Positions 17,510 to 26,178 of a DNA stretch of 64,000 nt are shown one piece after another; position 1 is the first letter of the stretch, and each line of letters starts with the position of its first letter. Position numbers and translations under genes: made by a program. Location of the stretch: positions 62,001-126,000 of the forward strand of contig NZ_ATMR01000124.1 of NCBI RefSeq assembly GCF_000427335.1. The letters are read 5' to 3'. The DNA is from Winogradskyella psychrotolerans RS-3 (GTDB taxonomy: Bacteria > Bacteroidota > Bacteroidia > Flavobacteriales > Flavobacteriaceae). A model generated the notes under the pieces. The model was not told where the DNA came from and searched no databases. It was given only the letters and a program-made list of their open reading frames with translations.

Positions 17510-19994
17510 GTATATAACTTTTTTAATAAGTGTATTAATTTGCTTTTCAGTAAAGGCACAAACTAATGATGGAAAAATATCGATCATACAAGTGCTTAAT
17601 GAGATTTCTAAAAGTCATAATGTTAATTTCAATTATAAAAGTGACCTTCTAAAAGAGGTTTATGTTATTCCTTTAGCTGACGATCTAAGTCTTAATACAA
17701 AAATTGAAACCTTAGAACAACAGACCAATTTAATTTTTACTAAAATTAGCGACGTGGTCTTTAGTATCACCAAACCTGTTACAATTTGTGGTTATTTGCG
17801 AGACAACCTAGAAAATCCGCTTTATGGAGCAACCATCAATACTAAACACAATTACACTGTAACTAATGATGATGGCTATTTTGAAATCGAAGTACCATCA
17901 TTAGCGACGCTTCTTACCATCCGATTTATAGGTTTTAAAACCATAGAGCGTCAAGCCAAGTTTTTTAAATTAAATAGTTGTGAGGCTATTACTTTAATTG
18001 AAGAAGCTGAGGTGTTTAGTTCTGTAGTGCTCAACGGCTATATTGTTAAAGGTATAGAGAAACAACAAGACGGAAGCATAGCTATTGATTATAGTAAGTT
18101 TACGTTGCTGCCAGGACTTATAGAGTCTGATGTGTTACATACGGTTCAGGCATTGCCTGGTGTACTAAGTGTAGATGAAACGGTTTCCAATATTAATATA
18201 AGAGGAGGGTCTCACGACCAGAATTTATTGCTTTGGGATGGGATAAAAATGTATCAATCCAGTCATTTTTTTGGACTTATTTCAAGTTTCAATCCGCAAA
18301 TCACGCAAACGGCAACCGTAATTAATAACGGTACAGATGCGTCTTATACCGATGGAGTTTCAGGAACTATTGATATGCAATCTAGTAAAACAATCGAATC
18401 CAATTTTAAAGGCTCCTTTGGAATGAACCTTCTTAATGCCGATTTATTTTTAAATGCACCAATTGGTAAAAAATCTTCAGTTCAAATTGCAGGACGTAAA
18501 TCTATTGATGAATTGGTAAGAACACCAACCTACAAAACATATTTTGAACGTGTGACACAAGATACAGAAGTAGCAGAAAACACATCTAATGTTAGTAACT
18601 CAAATCAAGCCTTCGATTTTTATGATGCGTCTTTAAGGTGGCTTTATAAACCATCGGATAAGGATTTTGTACGATTAAATTTCATGCTAGTTCATAACGA
18701 TTTAACCTTTGATGAATCTGCCCTTTTTAATGGAGTAGAAGAAACTCGAGAAAGTAGTATTTCTCAAAAGAGTATTTCTGCAGGATTAAATTATAAACGA
18801 CAATGGAACGATAATTTGAGCACAGTTCTCAATATTTATAATACAGATTACAAGTTACAAGCTGTAAATGCTAATATTATGGCAGAACAACGCTTCTTGC
18901 AAGAAAATATAGTGTCTGAAACTTCGGCAAAATTGGAAGGGTTTTATACTCAAAACCAATGGCAATTTAATTTGGGCTATAATTTTATTGAATCGGAAAT
19001 TACAAACTTAAATGATATTGATGTCCCAAGATTTGTAAGACGTGATTCTGAAGTTTTACGAGAACAAGCTGTCTTTGCACAAACGCAGTTTAGAAATGAA
19101 AACAAAGATTTTAACATAAATTTTGGGGTTAGAGTTAATTATATTGAAAAATTTGATGAGTTACTAATAGAACCGCGTTTAAGCGTTAGAAAAGCATTAG
19201 GTCATCATTTTGAAATAGAAGCATTGGGCGAGTTTAAACATCAAAACACCTCGCAAATTATCAATTTCCAAAATGATTTTTTAGGAGTAGAAAAGCGACG
19301 ATGGCAACTTACTGATAATGATAGTATACCAATAATTAAAAGTAAACAAGCCTCATTAGGATTGCTTTATAAAAACAAAGGTTGGTTAATTGATGTCAAA
19401 GCATATTACAAAAAAGTTGATGGCATAACCACACAAAGCCAAGGATTTACTACGAAGTATGAATTTGAAAAAGAAAAAGGAAGCTATGATGTTTTAGGAG
19501 CTGAATTTTTAGTCCGGAAAAATTTCAATCATCTAAATACGTGGTTGAGTTATTCATATATAAAAAACGATTACACCTTTGAAAGTCTTGAAGAAATTGA
19601 ATTCCCTAGTAATTTTGATATTACGCATGCGTTTACAATCGGCACAACATATAGTAATGATTCATGGAATATATCTACGGGATTAAATTATAGGGTAGGG
19701 AAACCAACATCGATACCATTATTAGAAAATGAAGTTACAGATAATGATATCAATTTTGATAGCGCAAATAACGAAAGATTGCAAGATTATTTAAGAATTG
19801 ACGCTTCCGCGCTTTATAAATTTAAAATAAATAAAACCTTACGTTCAGAAGTGGGTATTTCTGCCTGGAACATCTCTGATATTGAAAATCCAATAAATAA
19901 TTATTATAGAATTGATGCAGAGGCTAATGCTATAAATTTTTCTAGATATTCGTTAGGTATTACTACTAATGCCGTTTTTCGACTTTATTTTTAG
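17496..19994 (+). CDS. TonB-dependent outer-membrane receptor with N-terminal signalling domain
   Basis: An 832-residue receptor. A signal peptide (cleavage after VKAQ) is followed by a secretin/TonB short N-terminal (STN) signalling domain (about 25-95; ISIIQVLNEISKSHNVNFNY), a carboxypeptidase-regulatory-like beta domain (about 98-165; GYLRDNLENPLYGATI), a plug (about 195-290; LPGVLSVDETVSNINIRGG) and a barrel ending in AVFRLYF. The STN domain marks it as a transducer-type receptor that signals through FecR to the ECF sigma factor encoded upstream. The plug lacks the SusC-type length and there is no SusD, so the ligand need not be a glycan; a siderophore, metal chelate, peptide or the partner lipoproteins are all possible. 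Confidence 0.93.
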   Translation: MLKIKYITFLISVLICFSVKAQTNDGKISIIQVLNEISKSHNVNFNYKSDLLKEVYVIPLADDLSLNTKIETLEQQTNLIFTKISDVVFSITKPVTICGYLRDNLENPLYGATINTKHNYTVTNDDGYFEIEVPSLATLLTIRFIGFKTIERQAKFFKLNSCEAITLIEEAEVFSSVVLNGYIVKGIEKQQDGSIAIDYSKFTLLPGLIESDVLHTVQALPGVLSVDETVSNINIRGGSHDQNLLLWDGIKMYQSSHFFGLISSFNPQITQTATVINNGTDASYTDGVSGTIDMQSSKTIESNFKGSFGMNLLNADLFLNAPIGKKSSVQIAGRKSIDELVRTPTYKTYFERVTQDTEVAENTSNVSNSNQAFDFYDASLRWLYKPSDKDFVRLNFMLVHNDLTFDESALFNGVEETRESSISQKSISAGLNYKRQWNDNLSTVLNIYNTDYKLQAVNANIMAEQRFLQENIVSETSAKLEGFYTQNQWQFNLGYNFIESEITNLNDIDVPRFVRRDSEVLREQAVFAQTQFRNENKDFNINFGVRVNYIEKFDELLIEPRLSVRKALGHHFEIEALGEFKHQNTSQIINFQNDFLGVEKRRWQLTDNDSIPIIKSKQASLGLLYKNKGWLIDVKAYYKKVDGITTQSQGFTTKYEFEKEKGSYDVLGAEFLVRKNFNHLNTWLSYSYIKNDYTFESLEEIEFPSNFDITHAFTIGTTYSNDSWNISTGLNYRVGKPTSIPLLENEVTDNDINFDSANNERLQDYLRIDASALYKFKINKTLRSEVGISAWNISDIENPINNYYRIDAEANAINFSRYSLGITTNAVFRLYF

Positions 19995-20066
19995 AAACCT
20001 TTGGTAGTTAAACGCTTATTTTGTTCGTTGAGCGAGTACACTGTGTTCTTTATATAATTTTAATAT

Positions 20067-20074
20067 TATATTTG
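20067..20074 (+). promoter_or_regulatory. Candidate -7 element ahead of the PID-CTERM-like gene
   Basis: TATATTTG exactly fits the Bacteroidota -7 consensus TAnnTTTG. It lies 151 bp before the ATG at 20226. No clean -33 element is seen at the right distance. Confidence 0.4.
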
Positions 20075-20225
20075 CGTTAAGTAAAAACAAAAATGTAGGT
20101 AACTTCCCTATTTAAACCTCATTTTATGCACTTTGTCGGAAAAATTTACCGTTTAAAGATGTTTTTTAGTTCATTTAATTTTGTTAACTCATTTTTTTTT
20201 ATACTTTTACACTATAATTTATAGC

Positions 20226-20432
20226 ATGCACAAGAAAAATATGTTCGCCTCTATCTTAGTTGTTTTCGTTAGCTTTGCATCTATAGCTCAGAGCGGTACG
20301 GGAGTACCACCACCACCAGCGCCACCACCACCACCAGGCCTTCCTATTGATGGAGGTATTGTAGCTTTATTTATAATTGCTTTGTGCTATGGTGTCTATA
20401 AGTCGTATAAAATATCTAAGCAAACAGCTTAA
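20226..20432 (+). CDS. PID-CTERM-like small secreted/membrane protein
   Basis: A 68-residue protein. The frame is open from 20181, but ATG 20226 gives a proper N-terminal signal (MHKKNMFASILVVFVSFASI, cleavage near IAQS). The mature part is only a Gly/Ser start, a polyproline stretch (PPPPAPPPPPG) and the C-terminal tag LPIDGGIVALFIIALCYG followed by a basic tail YKSYKISKQ. The tag of a short PID motif, a transmembrane helix and basic residues matches what I recall as the PID-CTERM sorting domain of Bacteroidota, comparable in layout to PEP-CTERM and LPXTG tags. It is a single gene convergent with ribE, whose stop codon it overlaps. Function and processing enzyme are unknown. Confidence 0.7.
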   Translation: MHKKNMFASILVVFVSFASIAQSGTGVPPPPAPPPPPGLPIDGGIVALFIIALCYGVYKSYKISKQTA

Positions 20433-21018
20433 TTTCTTAAGTCATTAAGGCGTTTCACATATTTTCCTATGACATCAAATTCTAAATTTATAGTATCTCC
20501 AACTTGTAATGTCTTAAACGTGGTATGATTAAACGTATAAGGTATAATGGCTACAGAAAAGCGATTCAACTGAGAATTTACAACCGTTAAACTCACTCCA
20601 TTCACTGTAATGGATCCTTTTTCGATCGTAATATTATTAAGTTCCTTATCATATTCAAAGGTGAAAACCCAACTACCTTCATTTTCTTTTATATCAATAC
20701 AAGTTGCAATTTGATCAACATGTCCTTGAACAATATGACCATCTAATCGGTCCCCAAGTTTCATGGCACGTTCAATATTTACACATTTTTTTCTTTAAGC
20801 AAGCCTAAATTGGTTTTATCAAGTGTTTCTTGGATTGCTGTAACCGTATAAGTATCTCCTGTAATACCAACAACGGTTAGACAGACGCCATTATGAGCGA
20901 CACTTTGGTCAATTTTTAATTCATTTGTAATAGAGGTATGTACCGTAATATGAAGATTTCCACCATCTCTATCTAGTTTTTCAATTGTTCCGAGATCTTC
21001 TATAATGCCTGTAAACAT
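20429..21018 (-). CDS. ribE: Riboflavin synthase alpha subunit, one-base frameshift
   Basis: Riboflavin synthase converts two 6,7-dimethyl-8-ribityllumazine molecules to riboflavin. It consists of two repeated lumazine-binding domains. The first (MFTGIIEDLGTIEKL ... HNGVCLTV) is at 21018 down to about 20790 and the second (GHIVQGHVDQ ... VNGVSLTVV) below 20764. They are in different frames. One added base in the T7 run at 20786-20792 (A run on the coding strand) gives LLKEKKCVNIERAMKLGDRLDGH and a 196-residue protein of normal size. Each half alone could not be a functional synthase, and the enzyme is normally needed, so a sequencing error is likely. It is divergent from pdxA. Confidence 0.92.
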
Positions 21019-21037
21019 AATTTGTACTTTATTTAGT

Positions 21038-21045
21038 TAAATTTG
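21038..21045 (+). promoter_or_regulatory. Candidate -7 element for pdxA
   Basis: TAAATTTG, an exact match to TAnnTTTG, lies 24 bp before the pdxA ATG in the short divergent region with ribE. Confidence 0.45.
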
Positions 21046-21069
21046 CAGTTACAAAGTTAAAGACAAAAA

Positions 21070-22110
21070 ATGAAAAAAGACGAAAAGATAATTGTAGGAA
21101 TTTCTATTGGTGACCTTAATGGTATTGGTGCAGAAATAGTGATTAAAGCTTACGAAGATCCAAGATCTTTAGAATTAAATACTCCTGTAATTTTTGCTTC
21201 GGCTAAAACAATGCAGTTCTTTAAGAACCATTTTAATAGTAAAATTAATTTTTTTAGTATTGATACTCCTGAAAAAGTGGTTCACGGAAAAGTTAATGTG
21301 GTTGAAGTTTGGAGCGAACCTGTAAAAATTGAATTTGGTACAGAGGACAAAAAGATAGGAGAATATGCTATAAAATCTCTCGAAGCGGCTACCAAGGCTT
21401 TAAAAGAAGGAACGATTGACGTATTGGTTACTGCTCCAATTAACAAACATAATATTCAATCGGAAAAGTTTAACTTTCCTGGCCATACAGATTATTTAGC
21501 TAAAGCCTTAAATGGAAAAAGTTTAATGTTTATGGTTTCTGATGAATTGCGAGTTGGACTTTTAACAGACCATGTACCGCTTAAAGATGCCAGCAATGCG
21601 ATTACTGTAGACCTCATTATAGAAAAGATAGCAACGGTTACTAAATCTTTAATACAAGACTTCGGTGTAAGAAAACCTAAGGTTGCTGTTTTGGCTATAA
21701 ACCCACATGCCGGTGATAATGGAGTAATTGGTAATGAGGACGATACTATTTTAAAACCTACTTTAGAAAAAATTAAAGCTGGTGGCACTTTAGTTTACGG
21801 GCCCTATTCTGCAGATAGCTTTTTTGGTTCTAATGCCTATAAAAATTTTGATGCCATAATAGCTTCTTATCATGATCAAGGCCTAATTCCATTTAAGACT
21901 ATTGCTTTTGGAAAGGGAGTTAATTACACAGCTGGTCTAGATAAAGTAAGAACCTCACCCGATCATGGTACGGCATATGAGATAGCAGGAAAAGGGATTG
22001 CAGATGAAAGCTCAATGAAACAAGCAATCTTTACTGCAATCGAAATTTTTAGACATAGAGAAGACTACAATTATTATAGTAAAAACCCCTTAAAAAAGGC
22101 TTCTAGATAG
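21070..22110 (+). CDS. pdxA: 4-hydroxythreonine-4-phosphate dehydrogenase
   Basis: A 346-residue PdxA that oxidises 4-phosphohydroxy-L-threonine in pyridoxal 5'-phosphate synthesis (DXP-dependent route). Family signs are the N-terminal VGISIGDLNGIGAEIVIKA, the metal-site motif FPGHTDYLA, NPHAGDNG, ASYHDQGLIPFKT and FGKGVNYTAGL with RTSPDHGTAYEIAGKG near the end. Three conserved His residues of these motifs bind the divalent metal. Length is normal. The gene is divergent from ribE and precedes the yceD-rpmF-fabH block, a gene order common in Flavobacteriaceae. Confidence 0.97.
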   Translation: MKKDEKIIVGISIGDLNGIGAEIVIKAYEDPRSLELNTPVIFASAKTMQFFKNHFNSKINFFSIDTPEKVVHGKVNVVEVWSEPVKIEFGTEDKKIGEYAIKSLEAATKALKEGTIDVLVTAPINKHNIQSEKFNFPGHTDYLAKALNGKSLMFMVSDELRVGLLTDHVPLKDASNAITVDLIIEKIATVTKSLIQDFGVRKPKVAVLAINPHAGDNGVIGNEDDTILKPTLEKIKAGGTLVYGPYSADSFFGSNAYKNFDAIIASYHDQGLIPFKTIAFGKGVNYTAGLDKVRTSPDHGTAYEIAGKGIADESSMKQAIFTAIEIFRHREDYNYYSKNPLKKASR

Positions 22111-22159
22111 TTATAAACAAAATTTGTTGATATCTAGGCTTTAAGTAAGGAAAAATTTA

Positions 22160-22167
22160 TATATTTG
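22160..22167 (+). promoter_or_regulatory. Candidate -7 element for the yceD-rpmF operon
   Basis: TATATTTG (exact TAnnTTTG) followed by CAC lies 22 bp before the yceD ATG at 22190. Confidence 0.5.
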
Positions 22168-22189
22168 CACGCTCAAATTGAATGTGATA

Positions 22190-22729
22190 ATGAAGGCATT
22201 AAAATCTTATACTATCCCTTTTGTAGGATTAAAAGAAGGAATGCATCATTTTGATTTTCAAATTGATAATACGTTCTTTCAGCATTTTGAATATGATGAA
22301 TTTAATGCAATTGATGTTAAAATTGATCTAGAATTCGAAAAAAAATCAACACTTTTAGAGTTGTATTTTTCGGCGAAAGGCTCAGTAAATGTGAATTGTG
22401 ATATTTCAAATGAACCCTATAACCAAGCTATTAACGACGATTTTAAGTTAGTTGTTAAATTTGGTAATGAGTATAATGACGAGAATGAAGACATCTTAAT
22501 TGTACAACATGGCGAATATGAAATTAATATAGCACAATACATATATGAGCTGATTATTTTAGCAGTTCCTATAAAAAGAATTCATCCAGGTATTGAAGAC
22601 GGTTCGTTACAGACCGATATACTTTCAAAATTAGAAGAACTAAGTCCAAGTGAGGACCACAAAGTAAAATCATCAGAGGATATTGATCCTCGTTGGAATA
22701 ATTTAAAAAAACTATTAACGGATAAATAA
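22190..22729 (+). CDS. YceD/DUF177 family protein, rRNA-associated
   Basis: A 179-residue member of the DUF177 (YceD) family. I start at ATG 22190 ([17 protein letters not shown]); the open frame runs four codons further up to a TTG. Members of the family are nearly always encoded just before rpmF and are linked to 23S rRNA maturation in plants and bacteria. Seen here are [14 protein letters not shown], the acidic middle section and [13 protein letters not shown], where the typical family has Cys and Arg in a CxR...C-like arrangement. The stop is 8 bp from the rpmF start, so the two form an operon. Confidence 0.88.
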   Translation: MKALKSYTIPFVGLKEGMHHFDFQIDNTFFQHFEYDEFNAIDVKIDLEFEKKSTLLELYFSAKGSVNVNCDISNEPYNQAINDDFKLVVKFGNEYNDENEDILIVQHGEYEINIAQYIYELIILAVPIKRIHPGIEDGSLQTDILSKLEELSPSEDHKVKSSEDIDPRWNNLKKLLTDK

Positions 22730-22737
22730 CATTTAAA

Positions 22738-22941
22738 ATGGCACATCCAAAGCGTAAAATATCGAAAACAAGAAGAGATAAAAGAAGAACACATTATAAA
22801 GCTTCTGTACCTCAAATAGCAACTTGCCCTACAACTGGTGAGCCACACTTATACCACAGAGCTCATTGGCATGATGGTAAACTATATTACAGAGGTCAAG
22901 TTCTAATTGACAACTCTGTTGAAGAAGAAAACGCAGCATAA
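22738..22941 (+). CDS. rpmF: 50S ribosomal protein L32
   Basis: A 67-residue L32 with the standard N-terminus [20 protein letters not shown] and a central [15 protein letters not shown]. It is the Bacteroidota form, with a single Cys in the central region rather than the four Cys of zinc-type L32. It follows yceD by 8 bp and is followed by a strong terminator and then fabH. Identification is certain. Confidence 0.98.
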   Translation: MAHPKRKISKTRRDKRRTHYKASVPQIATCPTTGEPHLYHRAHWHDGKLYYRGQVLIDNSVEEENAA

Positions 22942-22961
22942 GTACTATGCATGCATACAAG

Positions 22962-22989
22962 AAAACGCTCCTATGTGAGCGTTTTTTTT
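22962..22989 (+). terminator. Rho-independent terminator after rpmF
   Basis: AAAACGCTC (22962-22970) pairs with GAGCGTTTT (22977-22985) around a 6-nt loop and is followed by TTTT. Confidence 0.85.
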
Positions 22990-23118
22990 GTTATTATTTT
23001 TTGAATAGAGCAAAAACCACTTACTTTGCGTTACTATTTGCTAGAAAACGAGGAAAATTGAATAAAACGAAACATTTTTATTGATTTTTCATACTTTTAA
23101 TTAATCTAAAAGCTAATA

Positions 23119-24114
23119 ATGAGTAAAATCACAGCAGCAATTACAGCTGTCGGAGGCTATGTTCCTGAGTATGTTTTAACGAACAAAATCCTCGAAACTA
23201 TGGTTGAGACCAATGATGAGTGGATCACATCAAGAACAGGTATAAAGGAGCGTCGAATTCTTAAAGAAGAAGGAAAAGGCACATCGTTTTTAGCCATAAA
23301 AGCAGCAGAAGACTTAATTCAAAAAAAAGGATTAGATCCAAAAGAAATTGATTTAGTTATTGTTTGTACTGCAACGCCAGATATGAAAGCGGCTGCAACA
23401 GCTGCATATACAGCAACACAAATTGGAGCTGTAAATGCTTTTTCGTATGACTTGGAAGCGGCATGTTCTAGTTTTCTTTACGGCATGTCAACAGCAACAG
23501 CTTATATAGAAGCAGGACGCTACAAGAAAGTTCTTCTAATAGGAGCGGATAAAAATTCATCATTTATTAATTATGAAGATAGAGCAACCTGCATTATTTT
23601 TGGTGATGGAGCAGGAGCAGTTCTTTTTGAGCCTAATGATGAAGGTTTAGGTTTGCAAGATGAGCTATTGAGAAGTAACGGCGAAGGTCGAGATTTTTTA
23701 CAAGCGACTTACGGTGGTTCTTCATACCCTATCAATAAAGATACCTTCAAGGAAGGTAAACATTATATTTTTCAGGATGGAAAAACAGTATTTAAAAATG
23801 CTGTTTTCAATATGGCAGATGTCGCTGAAAAGGTTATGAAAAGAAATAACCTTACAAACGATGATATTTCATGGTTGGCAGCACACCAAGCTAACAAGCG
23901 TATTATTGATGCTACAGCCAATAGAATTGAATTAGAAAGTGATAAAGTAATGATGAATATTCAGAGGTACGGTAACACCACTTCTGCAACACTGCCTTTA
24001 TTATTATTCGACTACGAATCACAACTTAAAAAAGGTGATAAAATTATATTTGCTGCCTTTGGTGGTGGATTTACTTGGGGCTCTATTTATCTTAAGTGGG
24101 CTTATAACTCCTAA
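23119..24114 (+). CDS. fabH: 3-oxoacyl-[acyl-carrier-protein] synthase III
   Basis: A 331-residue KAS III that starts fatty acid synthesis by condensing acetyl-CoA (or a branched acyl-CoA) with malonyl-ACP. The catalytic triad is visible: Cys in EAACSSFLYG, His in LAAHQANKRI and Asn in RYGNTTSATLPL. The N-terminus has YVPEYVLTNKILETMVETNDEWI and RTGIKERRI. Flavobacteria usually make iso-branched fatty acids, so branched primers are likely. It is followed 31 bp downstream by accB and accC, which supply malonyl-CoA for the same pathway. Confidence 0.97.
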   Translation: MSKITAAITAVGGYVPEYVLTNKILETMVETNDEWITSRTGIKERRILKEEGKGTSFLAIKAAEDLIQKKGLDPKEIDLVIVCTATPDMKAAATAAYTATQIGAVNAFSYDLEAACSSFLYGMSTATAYIEAGRYKKVLLIGADKNSSFINYEDRATCIIFGDGAGAVLFEPNDEGLGLQDELLRSNGEGRDFLQATYGGSSYPINKDTFKEGKHYIFQDGKTVFKNAVFNMADVAEKVMKRNNLTNDDISWLAAHQANKRIIDATANRIELESDKVMMNIQRYGNTTSATLPLLLFDYESQLKKGDKIIFAAFGGGFTWGSIYLKWAYNS

Positions 24115-24145
24115 CTAAAAACTAACTAACAAAATATCTAAAATT

Positions 24146-24619
24146 ATGGATATAAAAGAAATTCAGAACTTAATTAAATTTGTTGCTAAATCTGGAGCAA
24201 GCGAGGTTAAGTTAGAAATGGATGATATTAAAATCACCATCAGAACTGGTTCAGAAAGCGAGACGACATTTGTACAACAAATGCCAATGCAATCAGCTCC
24301 AGTAATGCAACAACAGATGCCAGCTCAACAAGCAGCTTCACCTGTACAAGAAGCTCCTGCACCTGCTGAAGACTCAAAATACATTACTATAAAGTCACCA
24401 ATAATTGGGACATTTTATCGCAAACCATCTCCAGACAAGCCAGTTTTTGTTGAGGTTGGTACAGATATTAAAGAAGGAGATGTACTTTGTGTTATCGAAG
24501 CAATGAAATTATTTAACGAGATAGAATCAGAAATTTCTGGTAAAATTGTTAAAGTACTTGTTGATGATTCGTCTCCAGTAGAGTTTGATCAGCCTTTATT
24601 CTTGGTAGATCCATCATAA
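24146..24619 (+). CDS. accB: Acetyl-CoA carboxylase biotin carboxyl carrier protein
   Basis: A 157-residue BCCP. It has an N-terminal helical part (MDIKEIQNLIKFVAKSGASEVKLEMDD, abbreviated by its first ten residues), a Gln/Pro/Ala-rich flexible linker (about 45-80), and a C-terminal biotinyl domain. The biotinylated Lys is in VIEAMKLFNEIE. The linker carries repeated QQ/MP units, as is normal. The gene is 31 bp after fabH and 76 bp before accC. Confidence 0.97.
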   Translation: MDIKEIQNLIKFVAKSGASEVKLEMDDIKITIRTGSESETTFVQQMPMQSAPVMQQQMPAQQAASPVQEAPAPAEDSKYITIKSPIIGTFYRKPSPDKPVFVEVGTDIKEGDVLCVIEAMKLFNEIESEISGKIVKVLVDDSSPVEFDQPLFLVDPS

Positions 24620-24695
24620 CCCGATTTAAAATTCCAAAGTATAATTTCTAAACTTATAGGAATTTGGAATTTGAAATTTTAAATACATAAAAGTT

Positions 24696-26048
24696 ATGTT
24701 TAAAAAAATATTAATAGCCAATAGAGGGGAAATAGCGCTTAGAGTTATTAGAACCTGTAAGGAAATGGGCATACGAACGGTAGCTGTATACTCTACAGCA
24801 GATGCAGAAAGTCTTCATGTTAAGTTTGCAGATGAAGCTGTTTGTATTGGACCACCATCAAGTAGTGAATCCTACCTTAAAATATCAAATATCATTGCAG
24901 CTGCAGAAATTACAAATGCAGATGCGATTCATCCTGGTTATGGATTTTTATCTGAAAATGCAAAATTTTCAAAAATATGTGAAGAGCATGGGATTAAATT
25001 CATAGGGGCATCTGAAGAGATGATTAACCGAATGGGGGATAAAGCTAATGCTAAAGCAACTATGAAAGCTGCTGGTGTACCTTGTGTACCTGGAAGCGAA
25101 GGAGTAATAGAAACTTTTGAAGATTGTAAAAAAGTAGCTAAAGAAACTGGTTATCCTGTAATGCTGAAGGCTTCTGCAGGTGGTGGTGGAAAAGGAATGC
25201 GTGCCGTATGGAAAGCAGAGGATCTTCAAAATGCATGGGAATCTGCGCGTGCAGAATCTAAAGCGGCTTTTGGGAATGATGATATGTATATGGAGAAGCT
25301 TATTGAAGAGCCACGCCATATTGAAATACAAATTGTAGGTGATTCTCGTGGCAAAGCATGTCATTTATCTGAGCGTGATTGTTCTATACAAAGACGTCAC
25401 CAAAAACTAACAGAAGAAGTGCCTTCTCCATTTATGACTGATAAATTGAGAACTAAAATGGGTAAAGCTGCTGTAAAAGCAGCAGAATTCATTAAATATG
25501 AAGGTGCCGGAACTGTAGAATTTTTAGTAGATAAGAATAGAAACTTCTACTTTATGGAGATGAATACACGTATTCAAGTAGAGCATCCAATTACAGAGCA
25601 AGTTATAGATTTCGATTTAATTCGTGAACAAATATTAGTAGCAGCAGGAGTACCAATTTCCGGAAAAAATTATACGCCTAAATTACATTCTATAGAATGT
25701 AGAATTAATGCTGAAGATCCGTTTAATGATTTTAGGCCCTCACCGGGAAAAATTACAACATTGCATGCTCCGGGTGGACATGGAGTACGTTTAGATACGC
25801 ATGTTTATGCTGGCTACACTATTCCTCCAAACTATGATTCTATGATAGCAAAGCTGATTACAACAGCTCAGACTAGAGAAGAAGCTATTAATAAGATGAA
25901 ACGTGCGTTAGATGAATTTGTAATTGAAGGGATTAAAACCACGATTCCATTTCATAGACAACTAATGGATCATCCAGATTATTTAGCAGGTAATTATACC
26001 ACTAAGTTCATGGAAGATTTCAAAATACAAAAAGAGATTGAAGATTAA
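24696..26048 (+). CDS. accC: Acetyl-CoA carboxylase biotin carboxylase subunit
   Basis: A 450-residue biotin carboxylase that carboxylates the biotin on AccB using ATP and bicarbonate. It has the N-terminal domain [19 protein letters not shown], the ATP-grasp with the Gly-rich loop [25 protein letters not shown], and the catalytic region [15 protein letters not shown]. The C-terminal domain holds RINAEDP and DSMIAKLI. Length and motifs are standard. With fabH and accB it forms the initiation block of fatty acid synthesis, and a terminator follows. Confidence 0.98.
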   Translation: MFKKILIANRGEIALRVIRTCKEMGIRTVAVYSTADAESLHVKFADEAVCIGPPSSSESYLKISNIIAAAEITNADAIHPGYGFLSENAKFSKICEEHGIKFIGASEEMINRMGDKANAKATMKAAGVPCVPGSEGVIETFEDCKKVAKETGYPVMLKASAGGGGKGMRAVWKAEDLQNAWESARAESKAAFGNDDMYMEKLIEEPRHIEIQIVGDSRGKACHLSERDCSIQRRHQKLTEEVPSPFMTDKLRTKMGKAAVKAAEFIKYEGAGTVEFLVDKNRNFYFMEMNTRIQVEHPITEQVIDFDLIREQILVAAGVPISGKNYTPKLHSIECRINAEDPFNDFRPSPGKITTLHAPGGHGVRLDTHVYAGYTIPPNYDSMIAKLITTAQTREEAINKMKRALDEFVIEGIKTTIPFHRQLMDHPDYLAGNYTTKFMEDFKIQKEIED

Positions 26049-26052
26049 AATT

Positions 26053-26084
26053 AAAACCCAAATGTAAGTTTGGGTTTTTTTTGT
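26053..26084 (+). terminator. Rho-independent terminator after accC
   Basis: AAAACCCAAA (26053-26062) pairs with TTTGGGTTTT (26069-26078) around a 6-nt loop, followed by more T. Confidence 0.85.
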
Positions 26085-26178
26085 TTAAGTCCGTTTCTAT
26101 ACGTATTCGGCTATGGGTGATTTATTATTAATAAATTAAATAGCTTAACTTTAAAGATTATTTAAAAAATAAGGAACG

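Noticed and set aside
20429..21018. Two single-domain lumazine-binding proteins
   Set aside because: Both halves are the normal first and second repeats of one riboflavin synthase, joined by adding one base.
23119..24114. fabH as a second type III PKS
   Set aside because: It has FabH motifs (AACSSFLYG, AAHQANKRI, GNTTSAT) and fatty-acid neighbours.
24969..25364. Antisense open frame inside accC
   Set aside because: The accC frame is fully conserved and the antisense product is Phe/Ser/Tyr-rich noise.
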